Origin: Sorangium cellulosum So0157-2
Lineage (GTDB): Bacteria > Myxococcota_A > Polyangia > Polyangiales > Polyangiaceae
Reading direction: 5' to 3'
Length of the DNA: 64,000 nt
Assembly: GCF_000418325.1 (NCBI RefSeq)
Contig: NC_021658.1
Coordinates: 2,914,001 to 2,978,000, forward strand
Shown here: piece by piece, positions 1 to 9,626 of the stretch
Layout of the letters: the number at the start of each line of letters is the position of its first letter
Position numbering within the stretch: the stretch's first letter is position 1
Notes under the pieces: generated by a model
The model's input: only the letters and a program-made list of their open reading frames with translations
What the model was told of the DNA's origin: nothing
Database searches by the model: none
Made by a program: the position numbers and the translations under genes

Positions 1-181
1 GGTCAGCGTCATCACGCAGGTCCTCTCGTTCAAGCTCACCGGCAAGCGCGTCTTCTTGATGGCGCCGATCCACCACCACTACGAGAAGAAGGGGTGGGCG
101 GAGCCCAAGATCATCGTGCGCTTCTGGATCATCTCCATCCTCCTGGCGCTGGTCTCCCTGGCGTCGATGAAGCTGCGGTGA
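1..181 (+). CDS. mraY: Phospho-N-acetylmuramoyl-pentapeptide-transferase, 3' end
   Basis: Only the last 59 codons are present, read from base 2. The visible part contains the family's conserved cytoplasmic motif [17 protein letters not shown] followed by the final membrane helix ([16 protein letters not shown]) and the typical short LKLR-like end. MraY transfers phospho-MurNAc-pentapeptide to undecaprenyl phosphate (lipid I synthesis) at the inner membrane. It ends four bases before murD, the usual dcw order, so the two are probably co-transcribed. Confidence 0.93.
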   Translation, partial: VSVITQVLSFKLTGKRVFLMAPIHHHYEKKGWAEPKIIVRFWIISILLALVSLASMKLR

Positions 182-185
182 GGGC

Positions 186-1544
186 ATGATGGACGTCCGC
201 GGGCGAACAGTGATCGTCGTCGGGCTCGGGCGGAGCGGCGTCGCGGCCGCGCGCCTCCTCGTTGCGCGCGGCGCGCGCGTGATCGCGAACGACGGCGCGC
301 CGCGCGAGCGGCTCTCCGCCGCCGCCGCGTCCCTCGAGGCGGAGGGCGCCGTCCTCGCGCCGGGCGGGCACGATCCGGCGCTGTTCGACGGCGCCGATCT
401 CGTGGTCGTCTCGCCGGGCGTGCCGTCGTTCCCCGCGCTCGACGCCGTCGAGCGCTCCGGGCGCGAGGTCATCGGCGAGCTCGAGCTCGCGTCGCGCTTC
501 GTGTCGGCGCCGATCGTGCTCGTCGGCGGGACCAACGGCAAGAGCACGACGACGGCGCTCACGGGCGCGATGCTCGAGAGCGCCGGCCTCCGCACCTTCG
601 TCGGCGGCAACTTCGGGACCCCGCTCGCCGAGGCCGTCGGGGAGGCGTGGGACGCCCTCGTCCTCGAGATCTCGAGCTTCCAGGCGGAGCGCGTCCCGAC
701 CCTGCACGCCCGCGCGCACGCCTTGCTGAACATCACGGACGATCACCTCGATCGCTACCCGAGCTTCGCGGCGTACGCGGACGCGAAGGGCAACCCGTTC
801 GAGCGGATGACGCCGGAGGACGTCGCGGTCGTGCCCTTCGGCGACGAGCTCGTCGCCCGCCAGGCGGCGCGCGGGCGCGCCCGCGCGGTGACGTTCAGCG
901 CGCGTGACGTCCGCGCCGACGTGAGCGCCTCGGGCGGCGCGATCGTCGATCGCGTCGCCGGCGCGAGCTACCCGCTGGAGCGCGTCCGCCTCACGGGCGC
1001 GCACAACCTCGCGAACGCCTGCGCCTCCGTCGCGCTGGCCGCCGCGCTCGGCGCCCCTCCGGCGGCGATCGCCGACGCGCTCGCGCGCTTCGAGGGGCTC
1101 CCGCACCGGACCGTGCTCGTCGCCGACGTCGAGGGGGTCCGCTACTACGACGACTCGAAGGGGACCAACGTCGGGGCCTCGGTCGCCGCGCTCTCCGGCC
1201 TGCGCGAGGCGAAGGCGGTGCTGATCGCGGGCGGGCGCGACAAGCTCGGCGACTACGCGCCGCTCGTGGCCGCGCTGCGCGAGCGGGGGCGCGCCCTCGT
1301 CGTCCTCGGCGAGGCCGCCGACCGCATCGCGGCCGCGGCGGAGGGCGCCCTGCCGATCGCGCGGGCCGGCTCGATGGACGAGGCGGTCCGCGCCGCGCGC
1401 TCGCTCGCCCGGCCGGGCGACGCGGTGCTGCTCAGCCCCGCGTGCTCCAGCTTCGACATGTTCCGCGACTACAAGGACCGCGGCGACGCCTTCGTCCGCG
1501 CGGTCCGCGCGCTGGAGCGAGCCGCCGGGGAGGTGGCGTCGTGA
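186..1544 (+). CDS. murD: UDP-N-acetylmuramoyl-L-alanine--D-glutamate ligase
   Basis: Cytoplasmic Mur ligase that adds D-Glu to UDP-MurNAc-L-Ala. The 452-residue product has an N-terminal Rossmann-like segment (VIVVGLGRSG, residues 9-18), the ATP-binding loop GTNGKSTTT at 115-123, the GGNFGTPL element near 142 and the ligase C-terminal domain (YYDDSKGTN, IAGGRDK). Length is normal for MurD. Two in-frame ATGs start the gene (186 and 189); GTGAGGG just upstream overlaps the mraY stop and could serve either. The stop overlaps the ftsW start by one base (TGATG), implying translational coupling. Confidence 0.96.
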   Translation: MMDVRGRTVIVVGLGRSGVAAARLLVARGARVIANDGAPRERLSAAAASLEAEGAVLAPGGHDPALFDGADLVVVSPGVPSFPALDAVERSGREVIGELELASRFVSAPIVLVGGTNGKSTTTALTGAMLESAGLRTFVGGNFGTPLAEAVGEAWDALVLEISSFQAERVPTLHARAHALLNITDDHLDRYPSFAAYADAKGNPFERMTPEDVAVVPFGDELVARQAARGRARAVTFSARDVRADVSASGGAIVDRVAGASYPLERVRLTGAHNLANACASVALAAALGAPPAAIADALARFEGLPHRTVLVADVEGVRYYDDSKGTNVGASVAALSGLREAKAVLIAGGRDKLGDYAPLVAALRERGRALVVLGEAADRIAAAAEGALPIARAGSMDEAVRAARSLARPGDAVLLSPACSSFDMFRDYKDRGDAFVRAVRALERAAGEVAS

Positions 1545-2860
1545 TGTGGAGCGGCAAGCTCGGCGCGGGCGAAGGCGCGCCCAAGAACCGGCACATCGGC
1601 CCCTCGGAGCAGGACAAGCCGGCGCCCGGCGCGGCCCTCGCGGCCGCCGAGGCCTTCTGGAAGGGGTCGAGCCCCTCGGGGCCCGTCGACGCCCTGCTCG
1701 CGGCCGTCGTCACCGCGCTCATCGGGTTCGGCGTGGTGATGGTCTACAGCGCGAGCGCCGTCGAGGCCACGGTGCGCTACAAGGACGCGCAGTTCTTCCT
1801 CAAGCGTCAGGCCGTCTACGCGGTCCTCGCGATCGCGACGATGTGGATCACGAGCCGCATCGATTACCGCCGGATCAAGGTCCTCACGTACCCGGTGCTC
1901 GTCGCCGTGATCGCGATGCTCGTCGCCTGCGTGGCGGGGCTCGGCCACAAGGCGGGCAACGCGTACCGGTGGCTCGCGCTCGGCCCGGTCAACGTGCAGC
2001 CGGCCGAGGTGGCGAAGCTCGGGATCGTCCTCTGGCTCGCCTACTCGCTCTCCAAGAAGGCCGACCGCATCAAGTCGTTCTCCGTCGGCTTCCTCCCGCA
2101 CCTCATCGTGGTCGGGCTCCTGATGCTCCTCTGCCTCAAGCAGCCCGACTTCGGCAGCGCGGTCGTGCTGCTCTTCCTGACCTTCACGCTGCTGTTCGTC
2201 GCGGGCGCGCGCGTCCCGTACATCGCCGCGTTCTCCATGCTGATGGCGCTCGCCGCCGCCGCGCTCGTGCGCTTCAGCGGCTACCGCTACGCGCGCTACC
2301 TCGCGTGGATCGACATGGACAACAACCGCGCCGACCTGGCGTACCAGCCGTTCCAGTCGGTCATGAGCTTCGGCTCCGGCGGGGTCTTCGGCCTCGGGCT
2401 CGGGCGGGGGCTGCAGGTGCTCTACCTGCCGGAGGCGCACACCGATTTCGTGTCCGCGATCGTCGGCGAGGAGCTCGGCTTCGTCGGCATCGTCGGCCTC
2501 TGCGCGGCGTACCTCGTCATCGTCTCGCGGGGCGTGAAGATCGCCCTCGAGGCCGACGACGACTACGGCAGCTTCATGGCGTTCGGCATCGCGACGCTCT
2601 TCGGCGTGCAGGCGATGACGAACCTCGCCGTCGCGATGGCGATCCTCCCGACGAAGGGGCTCACGCTGCCGTTCCTCAGCTACGGCGGCTCGTCGCTGCT
2701 CGTGAACGCCGCGGCCGCGGGCATCCTGCTCAGCATCAGCCGCGCGCGGAGCCCGGTGGCCGCCGCGCAGGGCGGCGCGGCGGGCGCTTCGCCCGTCCCG
2801 AACGCGCCGAGCGCGTCCGCCGTGATCGCCACGTCGGCGGAGGGGGGCGGCGCATGGTGA
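1544..2860 (+). CDS. ftsW: Septal SEDS peptidoglycan glycosyltransferase FtsW
   Basis: Polytopic inner-membrane SEDS protein (438 aa) that polymerises lipid II at the septum with its cognate class B PBP. Visible motifs are YSASAVEAT after the first helix, the loop [18 protein letters not shown], and the canonical C-terminal [16 protein letters not shown]. The N-terminus carries about 50 hydrophilic residues before the first helix, and the C-terminus has an Ala/Pro-rich tail. ATG 1544 is chosen because it sits 11 bases after GGGGAGG and overlaps the murD stop; the frame stays open upstream inside murD but that is shadow. It overlaps murG by 7 bases. Confidence 0.95.
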   Translation: MWSGKLGAGEGAPKNRHIGPSEQDKPAPGAALAAAEAFWKGSSPSGPVDALLAAVVTALIGFGVVMVYSASAVEATVRYKDAQFFLKRQAVYAVLAIATMWITSRIDYRRIKVLTYPVLVAVIAMLVACVAGLGHKAGNAYRWLALGPVNVQPAEVAKLGIVLWLAYSLSKKADRIKSFSVGFLPHLIVVGLLMLLCLKQPDFGSAVVLLFLTFTLLFVAGARVPYIAAFSMLMALAAAALVRFSGYRYARYLAWIDMDNNRADLAYQPFQSVMSFGSGGVFGLGLGRGLQVLYLPEAHTDFVSAIVGEELGFVGIVGLCAAYLVIVSRGVKIALEADDDYGSFMAFGIATLFGVQAMTNLAVAMAILPTKGLTLPFLSYGGSSLLVNAAAAGILLSISRARSPVAAAQGGAAGASPVPNAPSASAVIATSAEGGGAW

Positions 2861-4065
2861 CCGTCCTGATCGCCGGAGGCGGCACCGGCGGCCACGTCTT
2901 CCCGATGGTCGCCGTCGGCGACGCGGTCCGCGCCGCGGCGCGCGACGCGCGCGTCGTCTACGTCGGCACCGCGCGCGGCATCGAGGTGCGCGTCATGCGC
3001 GAGCGCGGCGACACCCTCGAGCTGCTCCACGTCCTGCCGCTCCGCGGGGGCGGGCTCTCCGGCTTCGTGCGCGGCGCCGCCCGCGCGGGCCGCGTCCTCC
3101 CGGAGGCGAGGCGGCTCGTCGAGCGGCTCGACGCCCGCGTCGTCCTCTCGCTCGGCGGGTACGCCGGCGGCCCGGTCTCCCTCGCGGCGCGCTCGCTCGG
3201 CGTGCCCGTCGCGATCCTGGAGCCGAACAGCGTCCTCGGGCTCTCGAACCGGCTCCTCTCGCCCATCGTCGACCGCGCGTACGTCGCCTTCCCGGAGGCG
3301 GCGCGCGCGCTGCGCCCGAGCACCGTGCGCCTCTTCGGCGTCCCGCTCCGGCGCGCCTTCGCGCGCGCGCCGTACGCGCCGCGCGAGGGCAAGCTCCGCC
3401 TGCTCGTGCTCGGCGGCAGCCAGGGCGCGCTCGCCCTGAACGACGTCGTCCCCCGCGCGATCGCGCAGGGCCGCGAGCGCGGCGTCGATCTCGAGGTCGT
3501 GCACCAGACGGGCAGGGACCGCGAGGCCGCGGTCCGGTCGCTCTACGCCGAGCTCGGCCTCGCGGAGCGCGCGCGCGTCGTCCCGTTCATCGACGACGTG
3601 GCCGAGGCGCTCGCCGCCGCCGACGTCGTGATCGCCCGCGCGGGCGCCTCGACGCTGGCCGAGCTCTGCGCCGTCGGGCGCCCGTCCATCCTGATCCCGT
3701 ACCCGTTCGCGGCCGACGATCACCAGCTGAAGAACGCGCGGTCCCTCGAGCGGGCCTCCGCCGCGGTGGCGATCGCCCAGGCCGACGCCACCGAGGCGCG
3801 CCTCGCCGGCGAGATCGCCCGGCTCGCGGCCGCGCCCGCGCTCCGCGCCCGCATGGCGGACGCCGCGGCGGCCTTCGCCACGCCGGACGCCGCGGCGCGC
3901 GTCGCCGCCGATCTGCTCGAGCTCGCGCGAGCTCCGCGCCACCGCGCGCTGCGCCTCCCGGCCGTCTTCGGCCGCGCGGCGCGCGGCGGCGAGGCGCAGC
4001 GCAGCGCCGTGATGGAAGAGGCCGCGCCGCTCGGTGCCGCCCTCGGTCCGGAGGAGGCAGGCTGA
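2854..4065 (+). CDS. murG: Lipid II synthase, MurG N-acetylglucosaminyltransferase
   Basis: GT28-family glycosyltransferase on the inner face of the cytoplasmic membrane that converts lipid I to lipid II. The 403-residue product opens with the diagnostic glycine loop [11 protein letters not shown] (residues 7-17), has the second glycine loop LVLGGSQGA, and the UDP-GlcNAc site [10 protein letters not shown] near 265. The C-terminal ~45 residues are Arg/Ala-rich and extend past the usual end of the family. ATG 2854 lies inside the ftsW end (7-base overlap) behind GGAGGGGGGCGG. The stop shares one base with the murC start. Confidence 0.95.
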   Translation: MVTVLIAGGGTGGHVFPMVAVGDAVRAAARDARVVYVGTARGIEVRVMRERGDTLELLHVLPLRGGGLSGFVRGAARAGRVLPEARRLVERLDARVVLSLGGYAGGPVSLAARSLGVPVAILEPNSVLGLSNRLLSPIVDRAYVAFPEAARALRPSTVRLFGVPLRRAFARAPYAPREGKLRLLVLGGSQGALALNDVVPRAIAQGRERGVDLEVVHQTGRDREAAVRSLYAELGLAERARVVPFIDDVAEALAAADVVIARAGASTLAELCAVGRPSILIPYPFAADDHQLKNARSLERASAAVAIAQADATEARLAGEIARLAAAPALRARMADAAAAFATPDAAARVAADLLELARAPRHRALRLPAVFGRAARGGEAQRSAVMEEAAPLGAALGPEEAG

Positions 4066-5471
4066 TGTTCCGCGGTCGGGTTCGCCACGTTCACTTCGTC
4101 GGCATCGGGGGCGTCGGGATGAGCGGCCTCGCCGAGATCCTGCGCTCGCTCGAGTTCGAGGTCTCCGGCTCGGACCTCAAGGAGAGCTCGACCACGCGGC
4201 GGCTCACGTCGCTCGGCGTCCGGATCGACATCGGCCACCGCGCCGAGAACGTCCGCGGCGTCGACGTCGTCGTGTACTCGAGCGCCATCCGGCCCGACAA
4301 CCCCGAGCTCACCGAGGCGCGCGCGCTCGGGATCCCGGCGATCGGCCGCGCGGAGATGCTCGCCGAGCTGATGCGCGTGAAGTACGGCGTCGCGATCGCG
4401 GGCTCGCACGGCAAGACCACCACGACCTCCCTCGTGGCCACGGTCCTGCGCGCCGCCGGCCTCGATCCCACCGTCGTCGTCGGCGGCAAGATGGCGGCGC
4501 TCGGCACGAACGCGCGGCTCGGCGCCGGCGACCTGCTCGTCGCCGAGGCCGACGAGAGCGACGGCTCGTTCCTGCGGCTCACCCCGACGATCGCGGTCGT
4601 CACCAACATCGACCCCGAGCACCTCGATCACTACGGCACGCACGAGCGCATCAAGGACGCCTTCGTCGAGTTCGCCGCGCGCGTGCCGTTCTACGGGCTG
4701 GCCGTGCTCTGCCTCGACCACCCGCACGTCCAGGATCTGCTCCCGCGCATCCCGCGCCGCCACGTCACGTACGGCGTCTCGCCGCAGTCGGACTACTCGG
4801 CGCGCGGCATCCAGTTCCGCGGCCTGGAGACGAGCTTCAACGCGTACCGCCGGGGCGAGCCGCTCGGCGGGTTCACGGTGAAGATGCCCGGCGCGCACAA
4901 CGTCCTGAACTGCCTCGCCACGATCGCGGTCGCGGACGAGCTCGAGGTGCCGCTCGACGTCACCAAGCAGGCGCTCGCCACGTTCGGCGGCGTCGCGCGC
5001 CGCTTCACCGTCGTCGGCTCGATCGGCGGCGTCACGCTGATCGACGACTACGGCCACCACCCGGCCGAGATCCGCGCCACCGTCGACGCGGCACGGCGCG
5101 CGTTCCCCGGCGAGGACCACCGCGTCGTCGTGGCCTTCCAGCCGCACCGGCACACCCGCACGCGCGACCTCTTCGACGAGTTCACGCGCGCCTTCAACCA
5201 GGCCGACGTGCTGCTCGTCACGGACATCTACCCCGCGGGCGAGGCGCCGATCCCCGGCGTCACCGCCGAGCGCCTCGTCCAGTCGATCCGGGAGCACGGC
5301 CACCATGACGCGCGCTACGTCGCGGACAAGGCCGACCTCGCGGAGGCGCTCGAGCAGATCGTCCGGCCGGGCGACGTGGTCATCGCGCTCGGCGCCGGCG
5401 ACGTGAACGCCTGCGTGCGGGAGCTCAAGGCGCGCCTCGAGGCGAAGGCGCCGCAGGAGGGCAGCCCATGA
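4065..5471 (+). CDS. murC: UDP-N-acetylmuramate--L-alanine ligase
   Basis: First Mur ligase, joining L-Ala to UDP-MurNAc in the cytoplasm. The 468-aa product shows the N-terminal [12 protein letters not shown] nucleotide-fold motif (10-21), the ATP loop GSHGKTTTT at 113-121, the EADESDGSF metal/substrate segment and [10 protein letters not shown] in the C-terminal domain, all typical of MurC rather than the other ligases. GGAGGAGGC precedes ATG 4065. In many proteobacteria murB and ddl follow; here the next gene is directly ftsQ, overlapping by 4 bases (ATGA). Confidence 0.96.
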   Translation: MFRGRVRHVHFVGIGGVGMSGLAEILRSLEFEVSGSDLKESSTTRRLTSLGVRIDIGHRAENVRGVDVVVYSSAIRPDNPELTEARALGIPAIGRAEMLAELMRVKYGVAIAGSHGKTTTTSLVATVLRAAGLDPTVVVGGKMAALGTNARLGAGDLLVAEADESDGSFLRLTPTIAVVTNIDPEHLDHYGTHERIKDAFVEFAARVPFYGLAVLCLDHPHVQDLLPRIPRRHVTYGVSPQSDYSARGIQFRGLETSFNAYRRGEPLGGFTVKMPGAHNVLNCLATIAVADELEVPLDVTKQALATFGGVARRFTVVGSIGGVTLIDDYGHHPAEIRATVDAARRAFPGEDHRVVVAFQPHRHTRTRDLFDEFTRAFNQADVLLVTDIYPAGEAPIPGVTAERLVQSIREHGHHDARYVADKADLAEALEQIVRPGDVVIALGAGDVNACVRELKARLEAKAPQEGSP

Positions 5472-6487
5472 CCGAGCGCCCGAGCGCCCCGCCGCCGAAC
5501 CGCCGTCGCGCGTCGACGGCGCCCCCCGCGCCGCCTGGCCGGGCGGCGCCCGCGCGCGGCTCGAAGCCGGAGCCCGTGGCCGCCGCGCCGGCGCCGAAGA
5601 ACGAGCGCGTGCGGCCGGCGACCCCGTCGTCGCACGAGTCGCCGGCCCCTCCCGCGACGAGCGTCTCCGTGCGCCCGCCGCGCCCGCCGCCTTCGAACGG
5701 CTCCCCCGCGGGGGCGCGCCCGGCGCGGCCGATCTCGCGCCACCTCCGCGCGCTCCAGCTGCTCGCGGGCGCCGCCGTCGTGCTCATCGCCTCGACCGCG
5801 GTCGCGTGGGGCGCGCGCCGCTACATCGTGTCGAGCCCTCGCTTCGCCGTGCGCACGGTGCTCGTCGACGGCGCGGTGCGCCGCTCCGCCGAGCAGGTCG
5901 CGAGCTCCGGCGGCATCGAGGTCGGCAAGAACATCTTCACGCTCGACCTCGAGCTCGCCAGCGCCTCCATCTCCACCGATCCCTGGATCGAGAAGGCGAC
6001 GGTCACCCGAAAGCTCCCCTCGACGGTCCACGTCAGCGTCGTCGAGCGAGAGGCGCAGGCCCTCGTCGCGATCGGCGGCGATCTCTACCTCGCGACGCGC
6101 GACGGCGAGCTCTTCAAGGAGCTCGCCGAGGACGACCCGTTCGATCTCCCGATCGTCACGGGGATCACCGGCGAGCAGGTGGCGCGCGATCGCGCCGGCG
6201 TCGTCATCGCGGTCCGGCGCCTGCTCGACGTCGTCGAGGACATGGAGCGCGCCGGCGTCGCCCGCCGCTATCCGATCCAGGAGCTCCACGTCGAGCGGGA
6301 CGGGTCGGTCGTGATCACCATCGGCAAGGAGGGGATCGCGCTCCACCTCGGGCAGCCGCCCTACCGCGACAAGGTCGGCCAGGCGGCGCGGGTGCTCACC
6401 GAGCTCGCCCAGCGGAAGGCGAGCGCGTCGGTGATCTTCCTGGACAACGACGCGCACCCCGAGCGCGTCGTGGTGAGGATGAGATGA
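5468..6487 (+). CDS. ftsQ: Divisome protein FtsQ (POTRA/DivIB family)
   Basis: Bitopic divisome scaffold that bridges FtsB/FtsL to other septal proteins. The 339-aa product has an unusually long Pro/Ala/Arg-rich cytoplasmic tail (about 1-95), one transmembrane helix (about 97-117), then a periplasmic POTRA domain (about 126-196, [19 protein letters not shown] through [12 protein letters not shown]) and a beta-rich FtsQ domain. Assignment rests on topology, POTRA-like segment and position between murC and ftsA; overall sequence is divergent, as is usual for FtsQ. Its start overlaps the murC stop (ATGA). Confidence 0.88.
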   Translation: MTERPSAPPPNRRRASTAPPAPPGRAAPARGSKPEPVAAAPAPKNERVRPATPSSHESPAPPATSVSVRPPRPPPSNGSPAGARPARPISRHLRALQLLAGAAVVLIASTAVAWGARRYIVSSPRFAVRTVLVDGAVRRSAEQVASSGGIEVGKNIFTLDLELASASISTDPWIEKATVTRKLPSTVHVSVVEREAQALVAIGGDLYLATRDGELFKELAEDDPFDLPIVTGITGEQVARDRAGVVIAVRRLLDVVEDMERAGVARRYPIQELHVERDGSVVITIGKEGIALHLGQPPYRDKVGQAARVLTELAQRKASASVIFLDNDAHPERVVVRMR

Positions 6488-6616
6488 CCGCCGTCGCGCC
6501 CGCTCTCCGCGCCGGCGATCGCCGAGCAAAACTTGGCCGGTCCTCTCGGCTCATGGCAGCGTCGTGCCCGCCTGACACGCGCATGGGGCTCGTCCCCGCA
6601 TGAGGTGGTGCACGCA

Positions 6617-7939
6617 ATGAAGAGCCGGATGGAGACTACTGAGATCGTCGTCGGCCTCGACATCGGGACGACCAAGGTCTCGGCGGTCGTTGGCGAGATC
6701 GACGCTGATGGGATCACCATCCTCGGGGTGGGCAACGTCCCGTGCCGCGGCCTGAGGAAGGGCGTGGTGAGCAACATCGACTGGACGGTGCGCTCGATCG
6801 CCGAGGCGATCGAGGCCGCGCAGACGATGGCGGGCGTCGAGATCCGCACCGTCTATGCCGGCGTCGCGGGCAGCCACATCCGCTGCCAGCAGTCCGACGG
6901 CGTCGCCGCGGTCTCGGGCGGCGAGGTCACCCGGCTCGACGTCGAGCGCGTCCTCGAGGGCGCGCGGGCCATCCCGGTCGACGCCGATCGTCAGATCCTG
7001 CACGTCCTGCCGCGCGAGTTCATGGTCGACAACCAGGACGGCATCCGCGACCCGGTCGGCATGAGCGGCGTCCGGCTCGGGGTGAAGGTGAACCTCATCA
7101 CCGCCGCGACCTCGTGCGTCCAGAACGTCGTCCGCTGCGCCGAGCGCTGCGGCCTCACCGTGGCCGACGTCGTGCTGGAGCCGCTCGCCAGCGCCGAGGC
7201 GGTGCTCTCCGAGGACGAGAAGGAGATCGGCGTCGCCATCATCGACATCGGCGGCGGCACGACCGACCTGCTCCTCTACGTGGACGGCGGCATCGCGCAC
7301 GCCAGCGTGATCCCGGCGGGCGGAAACAACGTGACCGCGGACATCGCGGCCGGGCTGCGCACGCCGATGGGCGAGGCCGAGCGCCTGAAGCGCAACGCCG
7401 GCTGCGCCCTCGGCCGCATGGTCGGCGACGAGGAGGAGATCGAGGTCCCCGGCGTGGGCGGGCACCTGCCGCGCAAGGCGGCGCGCCGCGTCCTGTCGGA
7501 CATCATCGAGCCGCGCGTCGAGGAGATCTTCGCGGTCATCCGCAAGCGGATCGAGGACACCGGCATGCTGGAGCAGCTCTCGGCGGGCGCGGTGGTCACC
7601 GGCGGGGGCGTCCTGATGGAGGGGATGACCGAGTTCGCCGAGGAGATCCTCGGTATGCCGGTGCGCCTCGGCGTGCCGGTCGGCGTGCGAGGCATCACGC
7701 AGCTCGTGGCAGGCCCGCAGTACGCGACCGGGGTGGGCCTCGTTCAGTACGGCGCCAACGCTCTCGCGCAGGCGCGCGCGCTCACGCCGGTGACGCACGA
7801 GGCCGCTCACGCCGGCCGCGCGGAGGGCCGCCGCGAGAAGCTCCGAGAGCGCGAGCCGCGCCGGGAAATCATCGAAGAAATGACGATTGAAAAGAGGTCG
7901 AGCGGGAGGTTCTGGAACTGGCTGCGAGCAGCATTCTAG
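6617..7939 (+). CDS. ftsA: Cell division protein FtsA
   Basis: Actin-like ATPase that tethers FtsZ to the membrane. The 440-aa product shows the phosphate-1 motif VGLDIGTTKVSAVVGE, the connect/phosphate-2 motif IIDIGGGTTDLLLY, the adenosine motif VVTGGGVLMEGM, and ends with a basic amphipathic helix (KRSSGRFWNWLRAAF), the membrane-targeting sequence of the family. I chose ATG 6617 (MKSRMETTE), preceded by TGAGGTGGTG; the frame is open further upstream to 6533 but that stretch has no family similarity. A 129-base gap separates it from ftsQ, so a local promoter is possible. Confidence 0.95.
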   Translation: MKSRMETTEIVVGLDIGTTKVSAVVGEIDADGITILGVGNVPCRGLRKGVVSNIDWTVRSIAEAIEAAQTMAGVEIRTVYAGVAGSHIRCQQSDGVAAVSGGEVTRLDVERVLEGARAIPVDADRQILHVLPREFMVDNQDGIRDPVGMSGVRLGVKVNLITAATSCVQNVVRCAERCGLTVADVVLEPLASAEAVLSEDEKEIGVAIIDIGGGTTDLLLYVDGGIAHASVIPAGGNNVTADIAAGLRTPMGEAERLKRNAGCALGRMVGDEEEIEVPGVGGHLPRKAARRVLSDIIEPRVEEIFAVIRKRIEDTGMLEQLSAGAVVTGGGVLMEGMTEFAEEILGMPVRLGVPVGVRGITQLVAGPQYATGVGLVQYGANALAQARALTPVTHEAAHAGRAEGRREKLREREPRREIIEEMTIEKRSSGRFWNWLRAAF

Positions 7940-8006
7940 GCATGACGTAGCAAGAGAAAGTTGTTAGAGAATTGGGTTTGAGAGGGCCGGAGAACGCGCT
8001 GGCGAG

Positions 8007-8032
8007 CCCTCTTGAACGCAAAGTCAAGAGGG
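8007..8032 (+). promoter_or_regulatory. Hairpin in the ftsA-ftsZ intergenic leader
   Basis: The 245-base gap between ftsA and ftsZ contains a perfect 9-bp stem (CCCTCTTGA / TCAAGAGGG) with an 8-base loop. No T-run follows, so it is more likely an attenuator, RNA-stability element or protein site than a terminator. Seen directly; function is inferred. Confidence 0.45.
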
Positions 8033-8184
8033 TCTGAAAAGCGGTGTTCGAAGGGGAAGAGGCGCCCCTCTGAACGCCGTCCGGAGCGAGGACGTCCTCG
8101 CGTACTTAGGGTTCCGTGCCGCTCGACCTCCGCGAGGGTCGGCGCCGGGCCGAGCGGCTAGCTGTACATCCCCGGGAGGAGTTC

Positions 8185-9447
8185 ATGAGTTTCTCCATCG
8201 AGTTTGCCGACGAGCACACCGGGTACGACGCCCGGATCAAGGTCATCGGTTGTGGCGGTTCTGGCGGCAATGCAGTCAACACGATGATCAACTTCGGCCT
8301 CGAGGGCGTGGAGTTCATCGTCGTCAACACCGACGCCCAGGCGCTCGGAGCGAGCCTCGCGCCGACCAAGCTCCACATCGGGGCGAGCGTCACGCGCGGT
8401 CTCGGCGCGGGCGCCGATCCCGAGAAGGGCCGCAAGGCGGCGCTCGAGGACGTGACCCGGGTGAAGGAGTGCATCCAGGGCGCGGACATGGTGTTCGTCA
8501 CCGCGGGGATGGGCGGCGGCACCGGCACCGGCGCCGCGCCGGTCATCGCGCAGCTCGCGCGCGAGGAGGGGTGCCTCACGGTCGGCGTCGTGACGAAGCC
8601 GTTCTTCTTCGAGGGCAAGCAGCGCTCGCGCCGCGCCGAGCTCGGCCTCGCGATGCTCGCCGAGCACGTCGACACGCTGATCACGATCCCGAACCAGAAG
8701 CTCCTCACGCTCGGCGACGAGGACCTCTCGTTCGTCGAGGCGTTCCGCAAGGCGGACGAGGTCCTCTACCAGGCGATCAAGGGCATCAGCGATCTCATCA
8801 CGCAGAACGGGATCGTGAACGTCGACTTCGCGGACGTGAAGACGGTGATGTCGAACATGGGCCGCGCGCTCATGGGCACCGGCTGCGCGAAGGGGCAGGG
8901 CCGCGCTCGCCTCGCCGCCGAGATGGCCGTCAGCTCGCCGCTGCTCGACGACATCTCCGTCGAGGGCGCGACGGGCGTGCTCATCAACATCGTCGGCGGC
9001 CCCGACATGCGGATGCGCGAGATCGAGGAGGCCGCGACGCTCGTGCAGGAGCAGGCGCACGAGGACGCGAACATCATCTTCGGCGCGACGATCGACGAGA
9101 ACATGGGCGAGATGATCAAGGTCACGGTCATCGCCACCGGCTTCGATCACCTCGTCGCCGAGGTCCCCCAGCAGCTCGCGAGCGCCGCGCAGCCCCGCGC
9201 GACCGCGCACTCCATCGGCGCGTCGCTCTCCGCCGCGACCGGGCCGATGTCGGCCCGCTCTGCCCCGAGCGTTCCTCCCATGACGCAGCGCCAGCCGCAC
9301 CGTCACGAGGAGGTCGCGTACCCGGCCACCCGCCGTCCGGCGCCGCAGGTGCAGTCGGCGGGCGGCGGCCCGCGCGACCGCGCGAGCTTCGTCCCGCCGC
9401 TCGACTCCGACTGGGACACGCCCGCGTTCCAGCGCCGCGGCCAGTAG
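8185..9447 (+). CDS. ftsZ: Cell division GTPase FtsZ
   Basis: Tubulin-like GTPase forming the Z ring. The 420-aa product has the glycine-rich N-terminal IKVIGCGGSGGNAVN, the tubulin signature GGGTGTGAAPV, and the T7 synergy loop NVDFADVKTVM. A disordered linker leads to a conserved C-terminal peptide (WDTPAFQRR) that binds FtsA. ATG 8185 is fixed by GGGAGGA 4 bases upstream. A 245-base leader containing a hairpin separates it from ftsA, suggesting separate control. The stop codon lies inside a 27-bp tandem duplication. Confidence 0.97.
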   Translation: MSFSIEFADEHTGYDARIKVIGCGGSGGNAVNTMINFGLEGVEFIVVNTDAQALGASLAPTKLHIGASVTRGLGAGADPEKGRKAALEDVTRVKECIQGADMVFVTAGMGGGTGTGAAPVIAQLAREEGCLTVGVVTKPFFFEGKQRSRRAELGLAMLAEHVDTLITIPNQKLLTLGDEDLSFVEAFRKADEVLYQAIKGISDLITQNGIVNVDFADVKTVMSNMGRALMGTGCAKGQGRARLAAEMAVSSPLLDDISVEGATGVLINIVGGPDMRMREIEEAATLVQEQAHEDANIIFGATIDENMGEMIKVTVIATGFDHLVAEVPQQLASAAQPRATAHSIGASLSAATGPMSARSAPSVPPMTQRQPHRHEEVAYPATRRPAPQVQSAGGGPRDRASFVPPLDSDWDTPAFQRRGQ

Positions 9448-9490
9448 CAGCCCCGCGGCCCGCGCGGCCAGTAGCAGCCCCGCGGCCCGC
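9437..9490. repeat. 27-bp perfect tandem duplication across the ftsZ stop
   Basis: Bases 9437-9463 are repeated exactly at 9464-9490. The first copy includes the last ftsZ codons and the TAG stop, so the second copy carries a dead duplicate of the gene's end. Similar stop-proximal duplications occur after dnaJ and two other genes here. Confidence 0.9.
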
Positions 9491-9544
9491 ACGGAAGATC
9501 GCGCGACGCCCGGGTCACCTTGGGCGTTCACGCTGTATTACGCG

Positions 9545-9572
9545 TTGACAGGCGCGGGCGACGACTTATGGT
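9545..9572 (+). promoter_or_regulatory. Candidate sigma-70-type promoter of dnaJ
   Basis: A perfect TTGACA (9545-9550) is followed after 16 bases by TATGGT (9567-9572), about 55 bases before the dnaJ ATG. This is one of the best matches to the vegetative consensus in the window. It lies just after the ftsZ 3' duplication, arguing that dnaJ is transcribed independently of the dcw cluster. Confidence 0.55.
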
Positions 9573-9626
9573 CTGCCGGCGCCTATGCCCCCTGTCGGGC
9601 AGGATCGACGCGGCGGTCCACCATTC

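Noticed and set aside
8116..8184. N-terminal extension of FtsZ
   Set aside because: The extra residues have no family similarity, and a strong ribosome site lies just before ATG 8185.
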